From positions 1-35,365 of the forward strand of contig CAIMAP010000037.1 of assembly GCA_903838995.1 (NCBI GenBank): 35,365 bases of DNA. The letters are read 5' to 3'. This document shows positions 28,475 to 35,365 of this stretch, piece after piece. The first letter of the stretch is position 1. Every line of letters starts with the position of its first letter. The stretch comes from an uncultured bacterium. GTDB taxonomy: Bacteria; Bacteroidota; Bacteroidia; Sphingobacteriales; Sphingobacteriaceae. The position numbers and the translations under genes were made by a program. A model generated the notes under the pieces. The model did no database searches, was not told the origin of the DNA, and was given only the letters and a program-made list of their open reading frames with translations.

Positions 28475-29764
28475 ATGAAATACACTTCTATAGATGCAGC
28501 ACTTTTTTTTGAGAATAGAAAAAGATTTAATGAAAAATTGAAACCTAGTTCCATGGTTATTATTCATTCTAATGATGAGTTTCCAAGAAGTGGCGATCAG
28601 GCTTTTCCATTTCATCAAAATCCAGATATGTTTTGGCTTTCTGGAATAGATCAAGAAGAAAGCATTTTAATTTTATTTCCTGATTGTCCAATACCAGCAT
28701 ATAAAGAAGTATTGTTTTTGAAAAAAACCAACGAACATATTGCGGTTTGGGAAGGACATAAATATACCAAAGAAGAAGCAACTGCCGCTTCAGGAATACA
28801 TACTGTATGCTGGTTAGAAGAGTTTAAAACAATGTTGCCTATGTTAATGCACCATTGCGAAAATGTTTACCTCAATACCAACGAGAACGATCGCTATGTG
28901 CATACTAATCAATATAGAGACTTGCGTTTTGCAAAAGAATTAAAAGAGCAATATCCTTTACACCATTATCAAAGAGCTGCCACCATTTTCAGATCTTTAA
29001 GAGCCGTTAAATCTGGTTACGAAGTAGAGTTATTACAAATGGCTTGCGATATTACCGAAAAAGCTTTTCGTAGGGTTTTAAAATTTGTAAAGCCAGGGGT
29101 GACAGAATATGAGATTGAAGCAGAAATTATTCATGAATTTATTAAGAATAGGGCAAGCGGTCATGCATACAATCCAATTATTGCATCGGGCAAAAATGCA
29201 TGTGTTCTTCATTATAACGATAACAATCAAATTTGTAAAAATGGGGAGGTAATCTTGTTTGATTTTGGTGCAGAGTATGCTAATTACAATGCGGATTTAT
29301 CAAGGTCAATTCCTGTTAATGGTAAATTTACTACCAGACAAAAAGCAGTATATAATGCCGTTTTAAAGGTAATGACAGAAGCTAAGAAGATGTTAGTGGA
29401 AGGCACTATCTTAGATGAATACCACAAAGAAGTGGGATTAATTATGCAATCAGAATTAATCGAATTAGGATTACTCGACAAGCATGCCGTTGCCAAACAA
29501 GATCCGAATATGCCATTATACAAAAAATATTTTATGCATGGCACTTCTCATTTTCTTGGTTTAGATGTGCACGATATTGGTAATCGTTACGAAAAAATGA
29601 AAGCGGGAATGATTTTTACTTGCGAACCGGGTATCTATATTCCAGAAGAAGGATTGGGCATTCGATTAGAAAACGATATCTTAATTACCACCAAGGGGAA
29701 TATTGATTTAATGCAGAACATTCCAATCACTGCAGAAGAAATTGAAAGTTTAATGAACGAATAA
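28475..29764 (+). CDS. pepP: Aminopeptidase P / Xaa-Pro aminopeptidase (M24B)
   Basis: SGDQAFPFHQNPDMFWLSGI, ILFDFGAEYANYNADLSRSIPVNGKFT (metal-binding D...D), HGTSHFLGLDVHDIG, FTCEPGIYIPEEGLGIRLEND. Confidence 0.94.
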   Translation: MKYTSIDAALFFENRKRFNEKLKPSSMVIIHSNDEFPRSGDQAFPFHQNPDMFWLSGIDQEESILILFPDCPIPAYKEVLFLKKTNEHIAVWEGHKYTKEEATAASGIHTVCWLEEFKTMLPMLMHHCENVYLNTNENDRYVHTNQYRDLRFAKELKEQYPLHHYQRAATIFRSLRAVKSGYEVELLQMACDITEKAFRRVLKFVKPGVTEYEIEAEIIHEFIKNRASGHAYNPIIASGKNACVLHYNDNNQICKNGEVILFDFGAEYANYNADLSRSIPVNGKFTTRQKAVYNAVLKVMTEAKKMLVEGTILDEYHKEVGLIMQSELIELGLLDKHAVAKQDPNMPLYKKYFMHGTSHFLGLDVHDIGNRYEKMKAGMIFTCEPGIYIPEEGLGIRLENDILITTKGNIDLMQNIPITAEEIESLMNE

Positions 29765-29765
29765 A

Positions 29766-30659
29766 TTAATTTTTATCCGGCTCAATTTCAAGCAACATAG
29801 TTAACAGCGAAGTAATTTCTTCTGCTTTAGCTAGGTTGCTTTGTTTTTCGTAAGCACTTATTAAATTTCGCAATACTCTTTTAATAATTTGAATATTACT
29901 ACAGGGATTATAAAAACTCAAATCTGGCAGAATGTTTAACTGTTTTAAAAAATGATCTACATCTTTTCGATTAAACACCGAGCCCTTGTTAAATGCATTG
30001 ATATAAAATAATATGCCGTTTGCTTCGCCACTAGAAATATGCGGATATTCTTGGCCTTCATCTAAATAAGCTAATACAAAATGTTGTGGCAAGTTGATTC
30101 CATAAATTGGAATATCGAGCCGTTGTGCTACTACAGCATATATGATGGCTAATGAAATTTGATTGCCGCGACGAGATTCGAGTACATTATTTATAAAAGA
30201 ATTTTGTGGATCATGAAAATTACTGGTATTTCCTGTAAAACCATGTACTGCATAAAATACATGATTTAGAATTTTTACTTTCTCTAAAGGACTCGCATCG
30301 TACCGTAGTTCAATCCATGCATCTCTTTTTATTGCATCTATTTGATTGATTATTTTTTGCTCGTCTAAATCGGGATACTGCAAGCGCGCAACAGAAATAA
30401 AGCCGTTAAGCAAATCAAACGAGCCCGAGATTGCCCATAGTTTGAGCGCTTCCTTAACCGCTATAAATTGTATTTGATGAATTAAATTTTCAATTCTTTC
30501 TTGTAAAAAACTGTCTAATGATTGCTCCCATTGCGTTTCGAGCGTTGGAATAATAGCTGGGCCTAAACTCAAAACCTTTGCAGATACTTGTTCAAAGACC
30601 ATTTGATCAGGATCATCTAATAAGGAAACTAAGGCCGCTATTTCTTTGGAGTTATGCAT
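29766..30659 (-). CDS. SirB1 / transglutaminase-like family protein
   Basis: VKILNHVFYAVHGFTGNTSNFHDPQNSFINNVLESRRGNQISLAIIYAVVAQRLDIPIYGINLPQHFVLAY: SirB1-type motif (SRxGxPxSLAxIY, LPxHFL). Confidence 0.9.
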   Translation of the reverse strand: MHNSKEIAALVSLLDDPDQMVFEQVSAKVLSLGPAIIPTLETQWEQSLDSFLQERIENLIHQIQFIAVKEALKLWAISGSFDLLNGFISVARLQYPDLDEQKIINQIDAIKRDAWIELRYDASPLEKVKILNHVFYAVHGFTGNTSNFHDPQNSFINNVLESRRGNQISLAIIYAVVAQRLDIPIYGINLPQHFVLAYLDEGQEYPHISSGEANGILFYINAFNKGSVFNRKDVDHFLKQLNILPDLSFYNPCSNIQIIKRVLRNLISAYEKQSNLAKAEEITSLLTMLLEIEPDKN

Positions 30660-30700
30660 CTAACACTAAACTAAAGAAATTTAAATTAATATTCAAAATG

Positions 30701-30731
30701 TTTGTAAAAGGATTATAATAGCTTATTTTTA
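30701..30731 (+). promoter_or_regulatory. Putative Bacteroidota promoter for the methyltransferase gene
   Basis: TTTG (30701-30704), 19 nt, TATTTTTA (30724-30731; 7 of 8 to the informative TAnnTTTG pattern counting the free positions), directly ahead of the ATG at 30736. Confidence 0.4.
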
Positions 30732-30735
30732 TTCG

Positions 30736-31518
30736 ATGAATATTTTTAAGCAGGCTTATTATTATTTAAAATATAGACTCCGTGCAAATACTTTACATGG
30801 AACACATTCTCCTTATGTGTATCAATTTTTAGAACAAATTTTATATCAAAATGTTTCTAGCGAAAATTTAACGAAAATTGAATTAAGAAGAGCTGATTTG
30901 CTAAAGGATCAAAGACAAATTGAAATTACCGATTTAGGTGCAGGATCTCGGCAAAACAATAATCGAATTAAATCAATACAGCGGATTGCTAAATCTGCAC
31001 TCAAACAACCAAAATTTGCAGCGCTATATTATAACATCATCAAATCCACGAAGCCAGCACATATCATAGAATTAGGCACTTCTTTAGGCATTACCAGTTC
31101 TTATATGGCAATGGCAACTTCTCAAAAAATATATACACTAGAAGGTTGCCCAAATACTTTAAACATTGCGAAAGAAACATTTGAAATATTACAGATAAAC
31201 AATGTAGAAACTGTTTCAGGAAACTTTGATGATACACTTCCTGCATTACTTGAAAAACTGAATCAGGTTGATTTTATTTATTTTGATGGTAACCATACTA
31301 AATCAGCAACGTTACATTACTTTAATCTTGCCATTACTAAAGCAAATGAAAATAGCTTGTTTATATTCGATGATATTTATTGGTCGGAAGAAATGATCGA
31401 AGCTTGGGAAATAATAAAAGCAGATCCGAGGGTAAGTATTACCATCGATTTATATTTCATTGGCTTAGTTTTTTTCAAAAAAGGTCAAGCCAAAGAAAAT
31501 TTTACGATTTTATTTTAA
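30736..31518 (+). CDS. Class I SAM-dependent methyltransferase
   Basis: HIIELGTSLGITSSYMAMA (motif I), KIYTLEGCP, VDFIYFDGNHTKSATLHYF, LFIFDDIYWSEEM: O-methyltransferase-type fold. Confidence 0.9.
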   Translation: MNIFKQAYYYLKYRLRANTLHGTHSPYVYQFLEQILYQNVSSENLTKIELRRADLLKDQRQIEITDLGAGSRQNNNRIKSIQRIAKSALKQPKFAALYYNIIKSTKPAHIIELGTSLGITSSYMAMATSQKIYTLEGCPNTLNIAKETFEILQINNVETVSGNFDDTLPALLEKLNQVDFIYFDGNHTKSATLHYFNLAITKANENSLFIFDDIYWSEEMIEAWEIIKADPRVSITIDLYFIGLVFFKKGQAKENFTILF

Positions 31519-31520
31519 CA

Positions 31521-31556
31521 AAAAAAAGCCCTTGTAAAATTACAAGGGCTTTTTTA
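31521..31556. terminator. Bidirectional intrinsic terminator between convergent genes
   Basis: AAAAAAAGCCCTTGTAAAATTACAAGGGCTTTTTTA: perfect stem with flanking A- and T-tracts, between the methyltransferase stop (31518) and the DUF4920 stop (31568). Confidence 0.9.
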
Positions 31557-31567
31557 AATAGCTTAAA

Positions 31568-32092
31568 TTATTTTGTTGCTTCTGCTGCAACAGGCACTAA
31601 CACGCCGTTTGCTTCAAATGTAATTTCGTTTTTAGGTTCTTTAATTGCATCCATTTCTGCTTTGGTAGCTCCACCATCTTCCGCATAATGCTTTTGATCT
31701 TCTACAGAAATTGTTGCGAACTTAGCTGTTCCTTGCATAATTACTTCTTTACCCGCCATCATTGCATTGTCGGTTGGAACAAAGAATGCATAATCTTTAA
31801 AAGTAACTTTCATTACTTCGCCATTTCCTAATTCCACATTCATCCAACATCCTTTCTTTTGACAAACTTCTACCACTTTCGCTTTTAATTTTGTATCGTA
31901 AGTTGGTGCATTACCCATTTCAGCAAGTAAAGTTTTGGCATCTATTGTACTGTCTGGCGTAATCATTCCACCGTATGAATCAAAATTACCCATTGCAGTT
32001 TCTACCCTAGTTGCATCATTACTTTTTTTAGTTTCAGATGAACAAGCTGCAAAGAAAATAGCGATTGCAGCTAATAATATTAATTTTTTCAT
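31568..32092 (-). CDS. DUF4920 domain lipoprotein
   Basis: Lipoprotein signal MKKLILLAAIAIFFAACSSE; KAKVVEVCQKKGCWMNVELGNGEVMKVTFKDYAFFVPTDNAMMAGKEVIMQGTA is DUF4920-like. Confidence 0.85.
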   Translation of the reverse strand: MKKLILLAAIAIFFAACSSETKKSNDATRVETAMGNFDSYGGMITPDSTIDAKTLLAEMGNAPTYDTKLKAKVVEVCQKKGCWMNVELGNGEVMKVTFKDYAFFVPTDNAMMAGKEVIMQGTAKFATISVEDQKHYAEDGGATKAEMDAIKEPKNEITFEANGVLVPVAAEATK

Positions 32093-32115
32093 GTGTATAT
32101 TTCTTTAATTTGAAA

Positions 32116-32123
32116 CAAAGTTA
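32116..32123 (-). promoter_or_regulatory. Putative -7 box (TAnnTTTG) for the DUF4920 gene
   Basis: Plus strand CAAAGTTA = minus strand TAACTTTG, 24 nt upstream of the ATG at 32092. No clear -33 TTTG seen at the expected spacing. Confidence 0.35.
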
Positions 32124-32163
32124 AGCATATCTCTATTAAAAAACGGAATATTTTTATGCGATT

Positions 32164-33537
32164 TTAACCAAAAAGCTCTTTAAATAACTCATCTAACCTT
32201 CCAACTGCAATAATCTCTAAATTGAATTTCTTTTTATCTATTCCTTTTAGGGAAAATGCAGAAACAATTATTTTTTCAAAACCCAACCTTTCGGCTTCCG
32301 CAATTCTTTGTTCTACTCGGTTTACATTTCGGATTTCGCCCGATAAACCAACCTCTGCAGCAAAACAAATTTTAGAAGAAATTGGAATGTCTTCGTGAGA
32401 AGAAATGATGGCTGCGATAATTCCTAAATCAATAGCAGGATCTTCTACTTTAATTCCGCCTGTGATATTTAAAAAAACATCTTTGATGCCTAACCTAAAG
32501 CCACATCTTTTTTCTAAAACTGCCAGTAGCATATTCATTCTTTTGGCATCAAAACCGTTTGCCGATCTTTGTGGTGTGCCATAAGCGGCTGTGCTTACCA
32601 ATGCCTGAGATTCAATGAGCATGGGTCTCATGCCTTCTATCATTACGGAAATTGCAATGCCGCTTAAATCTTCGGCACGCTGAGAAATTAATATTTCAGA
32701 TGGATTATGCACTTCTCTTAATCCGGTACTTTGCATTTCATAAATACCTAATTCGGAAGTGGAACCGAATCTGTTTTTAACCGAACGTAACATGCGATAG
32801 GTATGGTGTTGATCGCCTTCGAATTGCAATACGGTGTCTACCATGTGCTCCAATATTTTCGGACCAGCAATGGCGCCATCTTTTGTGATATGACCCACTA
32901 AAAAAACAGGCGTCGATGTTTCTTTTGCAAATCGCAATAATTCTGCTGTACATTCTCGAATTTGCGAAACACTTCCTGGCGTTGATTCTATATGCGCAGA
33001 ATGTAAAGTTTGAATAGAATCAATGATGACAATATCTGGATTCAATTCTTCAATTTGTTTGAAAATATTTTGGGTAGATGTTTCAGTTAATACAAAACAA
33101 TTACTTGCTTCTCGTTCGGTAATTCTAGCCGCGCGCATTTTAATTTGATGTTCACTTTCTTCGCCAGAAACATATAATACTTTTGATTTTTTTAAACTAA
33201 TAGCCAATTGTAAAAGTAAAGTTGATTTACCTATACCAGGCTCGCCACCAATTAAGACCAAAGATCCCGGAACTATTCCTCCGCCCAGCACCCTATTTAA
33301 TTCAATATCGTGCGTGATGATTCTTTTGTCGTCGGCCTCCTCTATGGTATTTATTAATATGGGTTTATTACTTCGCGTGCTACTACCACTTTGTTTCCAT
33401 TCTATTTTAGCGGTATTTTTTTCTACAATTTCTTCGACAAATGTATTCCATTGATTACACGATGGACAATTACCTAGCCACTTTGCTGCTTGGTATCCAC
33501 AATTTTGACAGAAATAGGTTGTTTTCGACTTTGCCAT
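32164..33537 (-). CDS. radA: DNA repair protein RadA
   Basis: Start at MAKSKTTYFCQNCGYQAAKWLGNCPSCNQWNTFVEE (zinc finger); LIGGEPGIGKSTLLLQLA (Walker A); KNRFGSTSELGIYEM (KNRFG motif); Lon-like C-terminal domain. The ORF track extends to 33687 but lacks support upstream of this ATG. Confidence 0.97.
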   Translation of the reverse strand: MAKSKTTYFCQNCGYQAAKWLGNCPSCNQWNTFVEEIVEKNTAKIEWKQSGSSTRSNKPILINTIEEADDKRIITHDIELNRVLGGGIVPGSLVLIGGEPGIGKSTLLLQLAISLKKSKVLYVSGEESEHQIKMRAARITEREASNCFVLTETSTQNIFKQIEELNPDIVIIDSIQTLHSAHIESTPGSVSQIRECTAELLRFAKETSTPVFLVGHITKDGAIAGPKILEHMVDTVLQFEGDQHHTYRMLRSVKNRFGSTSELGIYEMQSTGLREVHNPSEILISQRAEDLSGIAISVMIEGMRPMLIESQALVSTAAYGTPQRSANGFDAKRMNMLLAVLEKRCGFRLGIKDVFLNITGGIKVEDPAIDLGIIAAIISSHEDIPISSKICFAAEVGLSGEIRNVNRVEQRIAEAERLGFEKIIVSAFSLKGIDKKKFNLEIIAVGRLDELFKELFG

Positions 33538-33575
33538 AATGGTTAAATATATTGAAAAAAAAATTACTTTTAGAA

Positions 33576-34280
33576 ATGAAAAAAATACCCCTGCTATATT
33601 TGTTCTTCTTACTGTGGAGTTCTGCTCAGGCTCAATCTTATAAGAAATCGAAATTCTTATATGGGCAAGCCGAAGAAAGCAGCCCATATACGCTCGGATT
33701 TTATGTTGGAAATGTTGAAAAAAGTCAATTAGCTAGCTCCGATTTTATCCAAGAGAAAAAAGATTTTGCATTTGGTTGCTTTATAGAAAAGCCATTAAAT
33801 TATCGATTTGCTATTTTAACCGACTTAAGATTACTCGGAGATATCAGTGGAGAAAATTTAAATACAACTATTACCTCGAGCAATAGCAATACTAAATATC
33901 ATCTGCTCCGCTCTTACGATTTAAATTGTGCATTAAAATATTTAATGGTAGATAAAGCGTATGGTAAAATTTCGATGTCTGCTGGTATTGGCATATTAAA
34001 TCGATCGACACATATTGAAAGCGCACTAATCGATACAAACTCTACGAATCAAGCTAATGTGGTGTTTCCTGTAACAATATATTATAGCAAGTCTATCAAT
34101 AAAAGAATTGATGCTACAATTTTATTTAGAAATTATTGGAGCTTGAGTGATGATATTGATGCTGTAAGATTAAATAAAAATAAGGATCAGTACCAATTAA
34201 TTGCCATTGGGCTGAGTTATAATTTTGGGAACAAAAACTATCGTTTTAAAAAACAAAACACTTGCCCTGCTCAACAATAA
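33576..34280 (+). CDS. Hypothetical exported, possibly outer-membrane protein
   Basis: ATG at 33576 gives MKKIPLLYLFFLLWSSAQAQ signal peptide; alternating amphipathic segments ending IAIGLSYNFGNKN. The ORF track uses a TTG 24 nt upstream. Confidence 0.6.
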   Translation: MKKIPLLYLFFLLWSSAQAQSYKKSKFLYGQAEESSPYTLGFYVGNVEKSQLASSDFIQEKKDFAFGCFIEKPLNYRFAILTDLRLLGDISGENLNTTITSSNSNTKYHLLRSYDLNCALKYLMVDKAYGKISMSAGIGILNRSTHIESALIDTNSTNQANVVFPVTIYYSKSINKRIDATILFRNYWSLSDDIDAVRLNKNKDQYQLIAIGLSYNFGNKNYRFKKQNTCPAQQ

Positions 34281-34291
34281 AAAGAAATATT

Positions 34292-35350
34292 TTATTTAAT
34301 AAAAATAGAAATAACAAAATAAATGAGCGCCGCTAATGCTGCAGAAACAGGAATGGTTAGGATCCAAGCCCATAATAAATTAACCGTTACGCCCCATCTT
34401 ACTGCAGAAACTCTTTTAGATAATCCAACCCCAATGATAGAACCGGTAATGGTATGGGTAGTAGATACTGGAATTTTAAAATGCTCTGTCATAAATAAAG
34501 TAATGGCACCGGCAGTTTCTGCAGCAACGCCTTCTAAAGGGGTTACCTTAGTAATTTTAGAGCCCATGGTTTTCACAATTTTCCAACCACCAGACATTGT
34601 ACCTAATGCAATGGCAGTGTAACATGCTAAAGGAATCCAATTGGGTAATTCAAAAACTTTTTTACCATTGACTAAATGTGTATTGATATGTAACCAGGTT
34701 GGCACTTGACTCATATCTGCATTTGCGCTACTTGTATAGACTACAATGGCTGCGGCAATAATACCCATTACTTTTTGTGCATCGTTACCGCCATGACCTA
34801 TACTAAATGCCGCGGATGAAACTAATTGCAACTTTCTAAACCACCACTCTGCTTTACTTGGAATCGCGTACTTACAAATATGAATAATGATAACCGATAA
34901 GGTATAAGCTAATATCATTCCAATAATAGGTGCAAGAAAAATAAAGGCAGCAATTTTTCCAATCACTTGAAAATTAACAATGGTAATGCCTCCGTGCGCA
35001 ATAGCTGCACCAGCAAAACCACCAATTAAAGTATGAGAAGAACTAGAAGGAATTCCAAACCACCAAGTGAGCAAACTCCAAAAAATGGCTGCAACTATTC
35101 CTGCTAAAATAACCACCAAATTAATTTGAGATGTGTCTACCGCTTTGGCAATAGTATTGGCAACATTGTGTTCTTTGAAAATTAAAAACGCAACGAAGTT
35201 AAAAAACGCAGCCCAAATAACAGCTTGCGTAGGCGACAATACTTTGGTGGAAACAACGGTTGCAATGGAGTTTGCAGCATCATGAAAACCATTGATATAA
35301 TCAAAAATTAAAGAAAGTGCAATAACGGTAAAAAGCAGTGTTAAACTCAT
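34292..35350 (-). CDS. PiT family inorganic phosphate transporter
   Basis: FDYINGFHDAANSIATVVSTKVLSPTQAVIWAAFFNF and GGNDAQKVMGIIAAAIV, TEHFKIPVSTTHTITGSIIGVG: PiT/PHO-4 signatures. Confidence 0.95.
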   Translation of the reverse strand: MSLTLLFTVIALSLIFDYINGFHDAANSIATVVSTKVLSPTQAVIWAAFFNFVAFLIFKEHNVANTIAKAVDTSQINLVVILAGIVAAIFWSLLTWWFGIPSSSSHTLIGGFAGAAIAHGGITIVNFQVIGKIAAFIFLAPIIGMILAYTLSVIIIHICKYAIPSKAEWWFRKLQLVSSAAFSIGHGGNDAQKVMGIIAAAIVVYTSSANADMSQVPTWLHINTHLVNGKKVFELPNWIPLACYTAIALGTMSGGWKIVKTMGSKITKVTPLEGVAAETAGAITLFMTEHFKIPVSTTHTITGSIIGVGLSKRVSAVRWGVTVNLLWAWILTIPVSAALAALIYFVISIFIK

Positions 35351-35365
35351 GTTTAAATTAATTAA

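Noticed and set aside
28475-29764. Antisense ORFs within pepP (28412..28654, 28569..28781, 29284..29544)
   Set aside because: Shadow ORFs over a strongly supported M24 peptidase.
31380-31688. Plus-strand 102 aa ORF spanning a terminator
   Set aside because: Runs out of frame through the methyltransferase end, through the terminator hairpin, and antisense into DUF4920; no domain signal.
33538-33687. 50-residue N-terminal extension of RadA
   Set aside because: Overlaps the divergent exported-protein gene; the canonical RadA zinc-finger start is at 33537.
1-35365. Mobile element, phage, CRISPR, toxin-antitoxin or defense island
   Set aside because: No transposase, integrase, Cas, restriction or toxin motifs seen; no direct-repeat array noticed. 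The SNF2 helicase stands alone without methylase or nuclease neighbours, so a defense role is not supported.

Overview
This is a roughly 35 kb, AT-rich chromosomal stretch from a member of the Bacteroidota. Evidence for that is the DUF4270, DUF4369 and DUF4920 families, TAnnTTTG-type promoter boxes and gene order; I cannot place it more finely. It is gene-dense and mostly housekeeping or metabolic. In order: glmS (5' end only, minus strand), DUF4270 lipoprotein, a short GT5 'glycogen synthase' homolog, panC, panD, a flippase-like membrane protein, rfaE2-type nucleotidyltransferase, acyl-CoA dehydrogenase, SPOR-domain protein, TlpA-like protein, M1 aminopeptidase, TerC, aspS, a BioY-like S component, SNF2 helicase, rhodanese, APC permease, serine hydrolase, GNAT, a small membrane protein, fabD, tsaE, alanine-dehydrogenase homolog, tryptophan 2,3-dioxygenase homolog, crcB, NAD-dependent epimerase, ureohydrolase, a second TlpA-like protein, aminopeptidase P, SirB1-like transglutaminase, methyltransferase, DUF4920 protein, radA, a hypothetical exported protein, and a PiT phosphate transporter. 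I saw no rRNA, tRNA, CRISPR array, transposase, integrase, phage or defense cassette, and I find no convincing new multi-gene system. The observations most worth checking are: (1) four of eight convergent gene junctions share the same 7-nt dovetail TAAATTA, with both stop codons 1 nt apart; (2) three 'housekeeping' enzyme homologs appear to have replaced key catalytic or ligand residues (half-length GT5, Ald with His->Gln, ureohydrolase with Asp->Ser); (3) two perfect bidirectional terminator hairpins; (4) some small overlap and operon architectures.
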